The notes under the pieces: model-generated
What the model saw: only the letters and a program-made list of their open reading frames with translations
What the model was told of the DNA's origin: nothing
The model's database searches: none
Assembly (NCBI RefSeq): GCF_016756615.1
Contig: NZ_AP023262.1
Coordinates: 3,969,501-4,033,500 of the forward strand
Origin: Mesorhizobium sp. L-8-3
GTDB lineage: Bacteria > Pseudomonadota > Alphaproteobacteria > Rhizobiales > Rhizobiaceae
Reading direction: 5' to 3'
Length of the DNA: 64,000 nt
Part shown: one piece after another, positions 53,034-63,900 of the stretch
Layout: every line of letters begins with the position of its first letter
Numbering within the stretch: position 1 is the stretch's first letter
Program-made: the position numbers and the translations under genes

Positions 53034-53138
53034 CTGGTAGCTTGCAGAGCCGGCAAGGTCAGGCTCCTGCCTTCTCCCCTTGTGGGAGAAGGTGGCCGCG
53101 CGAAGCGCGGTCGGATGAGGGGTACGCCCCGCCGCATC
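53034..53138. repeat. second, partial RIME-like copy
   Basis: 105 bp repeating 52912-53016 at about 90% identity (both begin CTGGTxGCTTGCAGAGCCGGCAA and end with CGCATC/TGCATC), so only the right part of the element is present. With the first copy it forms a tandem 122-bp step repeat, ending 12 bp before the alpha-2-macroglobulin stop. Confidence 0.75.
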
Positions 53139-53150
53139 AAGCCAAACATC

Positions 53151-56100
53151 CTACTGCGCCTTCACCTCCATCATGCCGGTTGCCGTGCGGGCCGCGAATT
53201 CGGGACGATACATATCTTCCACCGTCGCCGCCGGATGGGCGAAGACGCCCGGCGTCACCGCACGCACGACATAGGCGACCGTGACCTCGGAATTGTCGCC
53301 CTGGCCCCGGTTGAAGGCCGCGATGAAGCGGTCGTCGCGGAACTCCAGATGGGCGGCCTCGGTCTGCGGCAGCCAGCCGAAATTGTCGAGTTGCGCGCTC
53401 GACACCAGGCCGGGATTGTCGATCTCGAAGCCGGCCGGCAGCAGGTCGTTGATCAGCACCCGCGAGGCCCAGTTGTTGAGCTGCGCGATCTTCAGCACCA
53501 CGACGTAGCGCTCGTTCTGCTTCGCCTCCATGACATTGGCCTCGGCGCCGTCGAGCGTGTAGTAGGTGCGCTCGATTGTGAAGCCGTCGCCGCCAGCAGG
53601 CAGCGGCTGAAGCGGCACGGCCATGGTGGTGAGTACAGCCTCCATCGGCGTCTTGCCGGGATTGGCGATGCTGATCGGCTGGGCGACGAGTTCCTCGCCC
53701 GTCACCCGCGTCGAATAGCTGCCCGAATGCGGCGCCCCGTTCACTTCCAGCCGGATCGCGTCATTGCCGGCGACGAGCGCCCGTGCGGCGAGCAGCATCC
53801 AGGCGTTGTCCTGGGTGCTCGTCCAACGCGCCTTGCCGCGCTCGGCCGAGACATACTCGACCATTTCCGCGATCGACGATGGCATCGGGCTGCTCTCGGC
53901 AGCGAGCGCCAGCATGGCGGCGCCGTCGCGCAGCTTCGAGCCGTAGTCGGACCGGTAATAGTCGTATTCGGCCGTGTTTTTCGCCAGCGTCAGCGCCGCC
54001 TGGAAGGCGCGCTCGGCGCGTTGCGCGTCGCCGTAGAGCGCGAGGCTCGCCGCCAGATGCGCTACGGCCATCGGGCTCGAGAAGGCCTCGATCCTGGTAT
54101 CGGCATAGTAACGCAGATCGCCGACCGAAGCTTTCTTATTGCGGGCGAGCACATAGAGCGAATAGCCGATCTCGCTGCCGCGGCCTTCCAGATCGAGGTC
54201 GTAGCCAAGCGAATTCTGCAGGTTGCTCACGGCCTGCAGCATCGCCTGATCAGGCACGTCGTAGCCCTTTTCCCGCGCCCTGGTCAGGAAATCCGTCACA
54301 TAGGCATCGAGCCACAGGTCGCCCGAGCCCGGGCCCCAGAGGCCGAAGCTGCCGGAGCTGGACTGGTAGTTGAGGACCCGGTAGATCGCGTCCTGGATCC
54401 GGCTCCTCAGATCCGGGTCCTCGGTCATGCCGAATCCGGCCGAAAGCTCGTTCACATAAAGCAGCGGCAACGCGCGGCTCGTGGTCTGCTCGGCGCAGCC
54501 ATAGGGGTAACGATCGAGCGTCATCAGCATGGAGGCAACGTCGAAGGCCGCCGCCGGCGATACGCCGACGCTCACCGTCGCCCCGTCGAGCAGGCTGGCC
54601 GCCAGCACTTCGCGGTCGATGGTCAGCTTGCCGCCGTTGCGCGCGATCCCGATCAGCGAGCGCGTGGTCACCGGCATCGCGGCCGGACGGACCGGCAGCG
54701 ACAGCGCCTGTTCCACGGTCCGGCCCGCGGCATTGGCCAGCCGGATCGTAACCCCGGCCTCGCCGACCTGTTGGGCCGTCAGTGGTATCGTCAGCGTCTG
54801 ACGCTTGCCGGGTTCGAGAGCGAGCGTGCCGATGTCGCCGCCGAGCGCGACATCCAGCCGGTCGTTGCCTTCGACAGTCACGGTGTAGTCGCCGGCGGGA
54901 GCATCGGTATTGGCGATGTCGAGCGTGAGCTGGGCCTCGTCGCCGGGCGCCATGAAGCGGGGCAGGCCGGCTGTGATCACGATCGGGTCGCGCACCACGA
55001 CGTCTGACGTGGCATGGCCGACGGCGTCCCTTGTCCAGGCGACGGTCATCACCCGCACGGTGCCGTTGAACTGCGGAATGTCGAAGGCGATCGTGGCCGT
55101 GCCCTCCGCGTCGAGCTTCACCGGGCCGGAGAAGAAGGCGACCAGCTTCTGCGTGGGCGGGCTGCCCTCGGTCGCCATCTGGGCGCCGTCGCCGCCGGTG
55201 CGGAGCCGACCGGCCGCGCCCAGCGAGCCGTCGATCAGACGCCCGTAGAGGTCGCGGATCTCGATGCCGAGCATGCGCTGGCCGAAGAACCAGGCTTCCG
55301 GATCCGGCGTCTTGTAATTGGTGAGGTTGAGGATGCCGACGTCGACGGCCGCGACCGTCACATAGGCATCACTGCCGGGTGCCGCGCCGGTCACCGTGAC
55401 CGGTATCTCCAGGGGCCTGCGCGGTTCGGTCTTCTCGACAGTGGCCACCGCGACACCGAGCTTGCGCGCGCCGGGATCGACCTTCAGCCATTTCACGCCG
55501 ATGGCGCGGGCCGGCATACGGGTCTCGATCGCTTCACCCGGTCGATAGAGCGTGGCCGTCACATAGGCGCCGGCGCCCCAGCCGTCGCCGACGGGGATGT
55601 CGATGGTCGCGCCGCCTTCCGGAATGCTGGCCGATACGGTGGCGAGCAGCTTCTCGGAGCCCACGGTCACCAGCAGCTCGCCGGCGAAGCGCGGCGAGAC
55701 CTGCAGCTTGGCGACGTCGCCAGCGGCATAGACCGGCTTGTCGAGGGCGATCTCCAGCCCATCGGGCGTTTCGGTCGAACTCGCGGCGACATACCAGCCC
55801 GCATCGAATTCATAGCTGCTTGCGGGACCGCTCGGATCGGAGCTCTCGACTTCGAGCCGGTAGCGGCCCCAGTCCACCGGCATCCTGATCTCGGCTTCGG
55901 CAGTGGCCGATGCATCGATCGTGCCGGAGGCAATGGCCTTGGTGAAGGTCACCGGCTCGTAGTTCCAGGAGTTGTTGCTGCGGTACCATTGATAGTTCCG
56001 CTCGACCTTGAGCAGCGACCAAGCCAGGCCCGTTTCGGCCTTGCGGTTGCCGGCATTGTCGACGGCGATGACCTTGAAGCCGGCGGTGCCGCCCATCGGC

Positions 56101-58613
56101 ACCTCGCCCTCGAATTGCGGCTGGATACCGATCTTGTCGCCCTGTGGCCTGACGCGGAGATCGAGCTTGCGTTCGACCGCGCGGCCGCCGCTCTCGCGCA
56201 TGCGCACCGTCACCTCGGCGTTCAAGAGCCGGGTGGTCGACGGCAACTGGTCGAGGACGATCGGGAACTCCGCCTTGCCGTCGTCGCCGACGTCGGGTAG
56301 GTCGGAGAGCGGAATACGGGTCGCCTCGCCTTCCTGCTCGTCAGCAAGGCCGAAGACATAGCCCTTGTAGCGCGGCCACTCGCGCTCCGTGGACAGCGTG
56401 ACCTCGCCTTCGAGCGGCAGGCCGGCGGCGGGGGCGCCGTAGAGGAACCGTCCGTCCACCGTCACATTGGCGGTCTCGCCGGCGGCGATCTCGTCGCGGT
56501 CGGCAGTCATGTCGAATTCGATGCGGTCCGGCACGAAGTCCTCGACCAGGAACATCATCTGCGCCACGGCCGGCTGCTTGGGATCGGTGTGGATACTCGC
56601 CTGCCAGGTGCCGCGCATCGCGTTCCCGGAAAGGGCGAGATCGACGGCATGGCCGCCGACGGCGGCGCCGTCGCTGACGATGCGCCGGTCCTCGACGCCG
56701 TCGGGGCGGGTGAAGTTGAAGGTGAGCGGCAGGTTCTCGACCGCCTTGGCGGCGTCGTCACGGGCGAGTGCCGCCACATGGACGGTCTCGCCGGCGCGAT
56801 AGATGCCGCGTTCGGTCCAGGCATAGACGTCGAGCGCGCCCGGCGCGGGCCGCCCTTCGACACCGCGGTCGGACAGGTCGAAGCCGGCCCGCGTCATGTC
56901 GAGGAAGACAAAGTCGGTACCGCCATTGTCGGCCATCAGCACGGCCGGCACCATGCCGCCTTCCCCGCGCACGAGGCCCGGCGTGAAGGTGACGCGGCCT
57001 TCCGCATCGGTCCTGCCGGTGCCCAGCACCTCGTTGTTCTTGGCGAGCAGGGTCAGATCGACGCCGGCAAGGGGCCTGGCGGTGCCCAGCGAGCGGGCGA
57101 AGACATGGAGCCCGTCCTCGCCCGTATAGGTCGACAGGCCGATGTCGGAGACGACGAACCACTGCGTAGCGCGCGATTCCCACTCGTCGCGACGGTCGTC
57201 GACCGGCGCGGCGGTCAGCACATAGACGCCGGGCTTGCGCTGGGGCAGCGCCTCATCGACCGGGAAGGAGGTGACGACTTCCTTGTTGAGCTCGTTGGCG
57301 ATGTCGAGCTTGCCCTTCCACACGGGCGCTCCCAGTTGCTCGGCGATGTTCGTCAGGTCGTAGCTGTCGAGCTGGCGCAGGAACTGGTAGCCGGATAGAA
57401 GCTGCGCCAGCGAACGGTCGCCGATGCGGTAAAGCTTGACGTCGGCCACGTCCAGATTGACCGTGACGATGGGGATACCGCGGCGGGCGGTTGCGGGCAG
57501 CACGAAGCTGTCGCCGGTGAAGCGGGCCGAAGGCGGCCGATCCTGGACATAGACGTCGAGCAGGACGGGCGCTTCCAGGACCGCGCCGATCGCTGCCGGC
57601 AGGCCGGTGCGGAAAGCGACGCGGTAGTGCTGGCCGTGGGCCAGGCCCTCCACGCAGATCTGGCGTTCCTTGGCCTCGATGCCCTTGGGCGCGGCGCCGT
57701 CGACCGTCACGAAGGTCGAATAATCCGTGCCGACCTTCACCAGATCCTCCGAGAACTGGGCGCAGACCCGCGGCGAGGCGCTGTCGGTATCGATGGAGTG
57801 GTCGACCACGCGGAAGCCCTTGGTCGCCTTGAGATCCTCGTAGGCGGCCCGGACCGCCGGCGAATTCGCCAGGGAAAGGCTCGCCTCATAGGCCTGCAGC
57901 GCCGGGCGGAAGAGCTCGCGCCGGTCGAGGCCGGCCGCGAGCGCGGCGAGCGTGTCCGCGCGGGCGGAGGCCGTGCGGGAGACAAGATAGCCGTTATAGG
58001 CGGCGGATGTGGCGACACGCTGAAGCTCCACCCGCTCGGCATAGCTGCTCGGGCTGATGGCGAGGGCGGCCCTCGCCAGCTCGTTCCACAAGGCCGGATC
58101 GTCCGTGGCGATCGCAAGCGCCGCCTTGAACTGTGCCACGGCGCCGCGCGGATCGCCTGACTGAATGCTCTGCCGTGCGGCGGCGGTCAGCCCGGCCAGC
58201 CCTTCGGTCCCTGTCGCCTCGCCGGCCAGCGATTGGCGGAACTGCCTGCTTTCGTCGATGAGCCAGGAGGGCAGGAAAGCGGGCTCGGCCGGCGCGCCGA
58301 TATCGGGATCGGACGCGAGGCTCACCACCTTGCCGGCAACCGCGCCGTTGAACGGTTTCAGCTGGTTGTAGTCGGATTTGAGGAAGCACCACTGGGCTCT
58401 GGTATTGTAGGTAAAGGCCCGGCAGGCCGAATCGGCGAGACAGATGGCCTTGCAGCCGTCGAGCGTGACGTTCTGCTCGGTCCTGAGGTCGAAGCCGAAA
58501 TAGTCGCTGCCGTCGGTGGTGACGATCGAGCGGCCATCGCTTGCCGCGAAGGCGGGGGCGACGAAGGCGAGGATCAGGAAGATCAGTGCCGAGAACCTGT
58601 GGACCTTACGCAT
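53151..58613 (-). CDS. alpha-2-macroglobulin family protein with PAN domain
   Basis: Periplasmic protease trap of 1820 residues. A signal peptide (to about 23, PAFA) is followed by a PAN/apple domain with paired Cys (about 38-92, GCKAICLADSACRAFTYN). Next come macroglobulin-type beta domains. The thioester motif GCAEQ, with Cys near 1373, lies in YPYGCAEQTTSRALPLLY and is intact, so proteases could be bound covalently. A receptor-like domain ends the protein. GGAGG precedes the ATG. In many proteobacteria this gene is followed directly by pbpC; together they are thought to guard the cell wall when the outer membrane is breached. Confidence 0.92.
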   Translation of the reverse strand: MRKVHRFSALIFLILAFVAPAFAASDGRSIVTTDGSDYFGFDLRTEQNVTLDGCKAICLADSACRAFTYNTRAQWCFLKSDYNQLKPFNGAVAGKVVSLASDPDIGAPAEPAFLPSWLIDESRQFRQSLAGEATGTEGLAGLTAAARQSIQSGDPRGAVAQFKAALAIATDDPALWNELARAALAISPSSYAERVELQRVATSAAYNGYLVSRTASARADTLAALAAGLDRRELFRPALQAYEASLSLANSPAVRAAYEDLKATKGFRVVDHSIDTDSASPRVCAQFSEDLVKVGTDYSTFVTVDGAAPKGIEAKERQICVEGLAHGQHYRVAFRTGLPAAIGAVLEAPVLLDVYVQDRPPSARFTGDSFVLPATARRGIPIVTVNLDVADVKLYRIGDRSLAQLLSGYQFLRQLDSYDLTNIAEQLGAPVWKGKLDIANELNKEVVTSFPVDEALPQRKPGVYVLTAAPVDDRRDEWESRATQWFVVSDIGLSTYTGEDGLHVFARSLGTARPLAGVDLTLLAKNNEVLGTGRTDAEGRVTFTPGLVRGEGGMVPAVLMADNGGTDFVFLDMTRAGFDLSDRGVEGRPAPGALDVYAWTERGIYRAGETVHVAALARDDAAKAVENLPLTFNFTRPDGVEDRRIVSDGAAVGGHAVDLALSGNAMRGTWQASIHTDPKQPAVAQMMFLVEDFVPDRIEFDMTADRDEIAAGETANVTVDGRFLYGAPAAGLPLEGEVTLSTEREWPRYKGYVFGLADEQEGEATRIPLSDLPDVGDDGKAEFPIVLDQLPSTTRLLNAEVTVRMRESGGRAVERKLDLRVRPQGDKIGIQPQFEGEVPMGGTAGFKVIAVDNAGNRKAETGLAWSLLKVERNYQWYRSNNSWNYEPVTFTKAIASGTIDASATAEAEIRMPVDWGRYRLEVESSDPSGPASSYEFDAGWYVAASSTETPDGLEIALDKPVYAAGDVAKLQVSPRFAGELLVTVGSEKLLATVSASIPEGGATIDIPVGDGWGAGAYVTATLYRPGEAIETRMPARAIGVKWLKVDPGARKLGVAVATVEKTEPRRPLEIPVTVTGAAPGSDAYVTVAAVDVGILNLTNYKTPDPEAWFFGQRMLGIEIRDLYGRLIDGSLGAAGRLRTGGDGAQMATEGSPPTQKLVAFFSGPVKLDAEGTATIAFDIPQFNGTVRVMTVAWTRDAVGHATSDVVVRDPIVITAGLPRFMAPGDEAQLTLDIANTDAPAGDYTVTVEGNDRLDVALGGDIGTLALEPGKRQTLTIPLTAQQVGEAGVTIRLANAAGRTVEQALSLPVRPAAMPVTTRSLIGIARNGGKLTIDREVLAASLLDGATVSVGVSPAAAFDVASMLMTLDRYPYGCAEQTTSRALPLLYVNELSAGFGMTEDPDLRSRIQDAIYRVLNYQSSSGSFGLWGPGSGDLWLDAYVTDFLTRAREKGYDVPDQAMLQAVSNLQNSLGYDLDLEGRGSEIGYSLYVLARNKKASVGDLRYYADTRIEAFSSPMAVAHLAASLALYGDAQRAERAFQAALTLAKNTAEYDYYRSDYGSKLRDGAAMLALAAESSPMPSSIAEMVEYVSAERGKARWTSTQDNAWMLLAARALVAGNDAIRLEVNGAPHSGSYSTRVTGEELVAQPISIANPGKTPMEAVLTTMAVPLQPLPAGGDGFTIERTYYTLDGAEANVMEAKQNERYVVVLKIAQLNNWASRVLINDLLPAGFEIDNPGLVSSAQLDNFGWLPQTEAAHLEFRDDRFIAAFNRGQGDNSEVTVAYVVRAVTPGVFAHPAATVEDMYRPEFAARTATGMMEVKAQ

Positions 58614-58965
58614 TGCGATATGACCTCCATCGATCGTCCCAGCGGCACATCAGCAACCTTGCCCGCTGCTTGTCAACGCGCGAGACGCCCGCGCGCGACA
58701 ACCCGTGGGCGCTGTGCTTCGGCCGGGGGCACTCTCCTATCCCGGGCGGTCAACACGAACCGGTCCCGCCGCTCCAACCGGTTCCCCGCCGCGTGTGACT
58801 GGACGATGACGCTGTCCCCAGAATACAAGGGTTCACGCAATCTTTCATCAGTGCAAGGAGGAGTGTCCTGCACCCGACTTGCTATTTCTGACGATTCGAT
58901 TGTGGCTGCTTTACGAGTGCTTCATAAGGTCAAAACAATTTTAGGTTTTCGCGTCTAGCCTGTGA
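58614..58965. other. divergent intergenic region between alpha-2-macroglobulin and tamA
   Basis: 352 bp with no credible gene. The tamA side is AT-rich (CAAAACAATTTTAGG near 58931) and probably holds its promoter. No repeat or operator stands out. Confidence 0.4.
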
Positions 58966-60921
58966 ATGATGGAGTCGAGTAAGCAGCGTTTGCGGGGGGG
59001 CTGTCGGAGCGGCCGCGTCCTGGCGCGCGCCGTGGCTACGGCATTGTTTGCCTGCGCCGCACTGCCGATCGCGGCTCATCCGGCCGGCGCGTTCGAACTC
59101 TTCGGATTCAAGCTGTGGGGCTCCTCCGAAGAAGAGGATGCCGATATCGCCGATCCGCTGCGCTATACCGTGACGCTCACGGTCTCGGATGGCGACAAGG
59201 AATTGCAGGAAACGCTCGAGAAGGCCTCCGAACTGGTGGCCGGGCAGGAGCGTCCGGTTTCGGGCTCGCTCGGCCTGTTGTCACGGGCACGATCGGAACG
59301 CGAGTTGCTGATCGCGGCGCTCTACCGGCAGGCGCGCTACGACGGAGTCGTGAGAATTTCGATCGCCGGCCAGCCGCTCGACGACATCGCGCCCGACGCC
59401 GTGTTCACCGGGGAACCGGTCCCGGTCACGATCGTCGTCGACCCAGGCGCTGTCTTCACGCTCGGCGACGTTGCCTTGAAGGGCGACGCGGCCGATCTTG
59501 CGCCGGCGCGATTCGGCCTTATCGCCGGCGGTCCAGCCGGTTCAGGCGTGATCCTCAAGGCGGAAGCCGACATCGTCAGGGCGCTTCGCGAGGAGGGGCG
59601 GCCGCTGGCCCGGGTAACCGGGCGCGAGATCGTCGCGGACCACAGGACGCAGACCCTCGACGTTACGCTTTCCGTCGCGGCCGGTCCGATCGCGACCTAT
59701 GGCGAGACCACGGTCGATGGCACCGAATACATGGATCCCGCCTTCACGGCCTATATGGTCGGGCTCGAACCCGGCAGGACCTACTCGCCCGACGAGATGG
59801 ACGAGGCGCGCGAGCGCCTTCTCAATCTCGGCGTCTTCTCCAGCGTCAATCTGACCGAGGCCGACGCGCTCGCTTCCGACGGCTCGCTTCCGCTCCACCT
59901 CCAGGTCAGCGAACGCAAGCGGCGCGTCTTCGGCGGCGGCGCTTCCTACTCCACGACCGACGGTCTTGGCCTCGAAGGCTACTGGGCCCATCGCAACCTC
60001 TTCGGTCACGCGGAGAAGCTGCGCATCGAAGGTTCGATCGGCCGCATCGGCGCCGGCGGGGGCTACGGCGACAATAGCGGCTTGAAGCAGCTGAACTACA
60101 ATGCCGCGATCCTGTTCGAGAAGCCGGGCGTGATCGGTCCGGACTCGAAGTTCTTCGCCAATGTGAGGACTGTCTACGAAAATCCCGACGCGTATGACCG
60201 GTTCTCGACCCGGGCCAGTACCGGCGTTCAATATGAGTTGTCGAAGAGGCAGTCGCTGTCGGCAGAGCTGGCGGTGGAGTGGGAAGATGTGAAGGATCCG
60301 CTGAACCCCGAAGGCAAGACCTATCTTCTGGTCAGCACGCCGCTGCAATATGTGTTCGACAACCGAGACAACCCGCTCGACGCCAGGCGCGGCTTCAGGG
60401 CGCTCGCCTATGTCGAGCCGACCTACGACATCTTGAACAGCAACACCTTCGTGAAGATGAAGGCCGAGGGTTCCGCCTACCGCGCGATCGACAATGCCGA
60501 GCGCTTCGTCTTGGCCGCGCGCGCCGCTCTGGGGTCGATCGTCGGCACCGATCTTGCCGACATTCCGGCAGACCGCCGCTTCTACGCCGGCGGCGGCGGC
60601 TCGGTCAGGGGCTATGCCTATCAGGGCGTCGGTCCGAAGGACGCCGCCGGCGACCCGATCGGTGGTCGCTCCCTCGCAGAGGCTTCGCTCGAGATGCGCA
60701 TCGGCGTCACCGAGACAATCGGCATCGTCCCGTTCATCGACGCCGGCACCGTATCGGAGAACGAGTTTCCCAGCTTCTCGGACGTCAAGTTTGGTGCAGG
60801 CCTGGGATTGCGCTATCTAACGCCTTTCGGACCGCTGCGTATCGACGCGGCAGTGCCGCTCAATCCCGATCCGGGCGATCCGGACTTCGGCATCTATGCC
60901 GGCATCGGCCAGGCGTTCTGA
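58966..60921 (+). CDS. tamA: translocation and assembly module outer-membrane protein TamA
   Basis: 651 residues of the Omp85/BamA family. A signal sequence (about 15-43, ending AHPAGA) is followed by POTRA domains to about 325 (VTIVVDPGAVFTLGDVALKG, PIATYGETTVDGTEY) and a C-terminal 16-strand barrel ending GIYAGIGQAF with a terminal Phe. The barrel contains the RFYAGGGGSVRGYAYQGVGP motif, equivalent to the VRGY/F loop. It works with TamB in inserting proteins, and probably moving lipids, to the outer membrane. One base separates it from tamB. Confidence 0.9.
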   Translation: MMESSKQRLRGGCRSGRVLARAVATALFACAALPIAAHPAGAFELFGFKLWGSSEEEDADIADPLRYTVTLTVSDGDKELQETLEKASELVAGQERPVSGSLGLLSRARSERELLIAALYRQARYDGVVRISIAGQPLDDIAPDAVFTGEPVPVTIVVDPGAVFTLGDVALKGDAADLAPARFGLIAGGPAGSGVILKAEADIVRALREEGRPLARVTGREIVADHRTQTLDVTLSVAAGPIATYGETTVDGTEYMDPAFTAYMVGLEPGRTYSPDEMDEARERLLNLGVFSSVNLTEADALASDGSLPLHLQVSERKRRVFGGGASYSTTDGLGLEGYWAHRNLFGHAEKLRIEGSIGRIGAGGGYGDNSGLKQLNYNAAILFEKPGVIGPDSKFFANVRTVYENPDAYDRFSTRASTGVQYELSKRQSLSAELAVEWEDVKDPLNPEGKTYLLVSTPLQYVFDNRDNPLDARRGFRALAYVEPTYDILNSNTFVKMKAEGSAYRAIDNAERFVLAARAALGSIVGTDLADIPADRRFYAGGGGSVRGYAYQGVGPKDAAGDPIGGRSLAEASLEMRIGVTETIGIVPFIDAGTVSENEFPSFSDVKFGAGLGLRYLTPFGPLRIDAAVPLNPDPGDPDFGIYAGIGQAF

Positions 60922-60922
60922 C

Positions 60923-63900
60923 ATGATTGTCCTCAGACGAGTGCTCCGCATCCTTTCCTACGTGCTTCTGGCCGTGCTGGCCTTGGCCGCGGGCGCCGTC
61001 GCGGCCTTCACGCTTACCGACAAGGGCCGCGAGAATCTCGCCGCGCTCGTCTCGACGATGGCCTCCACCGACGACATGAAGGTCCGGATCGGCGGTATCG
61101 GCGGCATTTGGAGCGGCGATCTCAGGGTCGAGCATGTCGTGATTGAGGATGCCGAGGGCCCATGGCTCGTCATACGCGGAGCCGAGATCGACTGGTCGCC
61201 GCTGGCGCTCATTTCCTGGACCTTCAACGCGGAACGCATTTTCGCCCAGCGGCTCGAAGTGGCGCGTCTGCCGCGCTCGCAGAACAAAGGCGGTGGCGGC
61301 GGTGGAGGCGGCCTCCCGGTTTCGGTGGCCATCGACAATATCGATCTCCCCGACATCGCACTTGGGGAAGAGATCGCCGGCGCGGTCGCACAGCTCTCGG
61401 CGGAAGGCTCGCTGCAGGCGCTCGCCGATCCGTTGAACATCGGGGCCGAACTGCGGGTCAAACGCATCGACGGGGTCGGCGGCGACCTCGACGCCTCGAT
61501 CCACTTCGTCCCGTCGGAGCAGCGTCTCGGCGTCGCCGTCCGCGGCTCCGAACCGGCGGGCGGGATCATCGCCAATCTCCTGCAACTGCCCGGCGCCCCG
61601 CCGGTGCAGATCCTCGTGTCGGGTAGCGGCCCGATCGACGACTGGTCGGGCAGCGGGACCTTTTCGGTCGACGGTGCCGTGGTGACCACCCTTTCCGGCT
61701 CGCGACAGGCGGTCGAAGGCGGCAACCGGATCGCAGTCAAGGGCGACGGCCAGTTCGAGCGCTTCCTGCCGCAGTCGTTGCGGCCGCTGCTCTCCGGCAA
61801 GGCCGACTTCGACATCTCCGGGCTCCTCGGAACGACGGGCCGCATCGAAGTCGAGCGGGCCGATCTTCAATCGGCAGCCGTACGCGCGAGCGCCAAGGGT
61901 ACGATCGACCCTCGGGGCGCGAGCGATTTTGCGCTCACCGTCGCAGGGCCGGTCGCGCTCGATTTCGGCGCAGCTTCGGTGGCCCTCTCAAACGCGAGCG
62001 TGCGGGTGCTCGGCCCCGGCGACAAGCCGAATGTCGACGTCACCGCATCTCTCGAGCGGCTTGCCGCGCAAGGTATGGAACTTCGCAACATCGAGGCTGT
62101 GATCCACTCCGATGGCTTCGACGTTGCCCGTCGCAGCGGCCCTGTGGCGGTTGATCTCTCCGCTGGATCGGCCGTCAGCGACATCCCCACACTGGCGCCG
62201 CTGCTCGCGGGGCAACTCAAGGCCGATCTGACGGCTGAGCTGAGCGAGACGGCCATCGGCGCCATTGCCGGCACCCTGGCCAACGATGTCGTCGCTTCCA
62301 GGTTCTCGGGCGAGATCAGCCGCCCCGATTTTGCACTCTCCATCGCTCTGGCCGCTGATGTCGCCGCTTCGGCACTGCCTCCGCCCGCGCGGCCGGCTCT
62401 GGGCGAGAGGGTCGCCTTGTCCGCGACGGTCAAGCGCGATGCGGCCGGCGATTTGTCGGTGGAGGCACTGCAATTGAACTCCGGCGGCTTCGCCATGGGC
62501 GGTAATGCGAGCCTTGCAGGCAACACCGTCGATGCAGCGTTGAAGGGCAGCCTTGCCGACATTGCCCCGTTGGCCGACCGTGCTACCGGTGCGGTCGAGT
62601 TCTCGATGACGGCCAAGGGCGACCGCAATGCTCCCGATGTCGCGCTCGGCCTCACCAGCGACAAGATCGCGGCCGCCGGGCGCGAGATCACCGGGCTGGA
62701 TGTCACGGCGTCGGGCAAGGTCGACCTCGCCAATCCGACGGCGGATGTCGCTCTGAAGGGCGACTTCGCCGGCCAGACGCTCAACGCAACAGCCACGATC
62801 AGGACGACGGATGGACGTCGGTCGGTGGACGGGCTGACGTTGGCGCTCGGCGACGCCCGCCTGTCCGGCAATCTGCTGCTCGGCGACGATTTCCTGCCGG
62901 AGGGCACGCTCGATCTCACTGTGCCTGATGTCGGAACGCTCGCTGCCCTCGCCGGCGAGGAGGCCAAGGGCGAGATCCAGGGCAAGATCCGCTTCGCCCG
63001 CAACAACGGGGTCCCCGAGATCGTGCTTGAAACGGCGTCGCCGTCGCTGTCGCGCGCCGATCTTGTCGCCGAGGGCGTCGCCTTAGGCGCGACCGTTTCC
63101 GACTATCTCGCCGAGCCCGCGATCTCGGGCCGGCTGCGTGCAGGGTCCGTCGTGTCCGGATCGGTTGCCGCGCATGATGTCGCCGCCACGGCCGGCCTCA
63201 GCGGCGACCGGCTCGATCTCACCTTGCGCGCGACGGCACCGGAAGGCGGCACGATCGCGAAAGCGCTGATGCTCGCCGGATCGCCCGTCTTCGACATCAC
63301 CGTCTCGGGCTCCGGGCCTGCTGCCGACTGGCAGGGTGAAGGAACGGTGGCCATCGACGGCGTCCCGGTCACTGGCCTCTCGGCCCATCATGTGCTGGCC
63401 GATGGCGGCCGGCGGATCACCGTCAAAGGCGACGGCCAGTTCGAACGCTTTGTGCCTGAAGTCGCGCGACCGCTGCTGGCCGGCAGGACGGATTTCGATA
63501 TCGCGGCATTGCTGGCTGCGGCCGGATCGGTGAACATCGAGCACGCGACGATCCAGTCTCCGGCCATCCGCATCACTACGGCAGGTTCGCTCAATCCGGA
63601 GGGCGCCAACGACCTCGCCATCCAGGCCGAGGCTGTTGCCGGCTCTGTCCCGCTTGCTTTTGGAACGGGCGAAGAGGCGGCGTCGGTATCTCTCAGCGCT
63701 GCCAATGTGCGCATCTTCGGTCCGGGCAAACAGCCGATGCTCGACGTCGAAGCATCGCTCGATCGCGTCGCGGTACAGGGCAACGAGCTGCGTGACATCG
63801 AGGCGACACTGCATTCCGACGGATTCGACGTGACGACCACGAGCGGACCGCTCGCCGCCGATGTCACCATCGGCAGCGTCACTCCTGCCGGCGCGGCATT

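Noticed and set aside
52827..53138. CRISPR-like array
   Set aside because: Only two direct copies, of 105 bp, with inner hairpins and inverted arms; no short spacers or cas genes.
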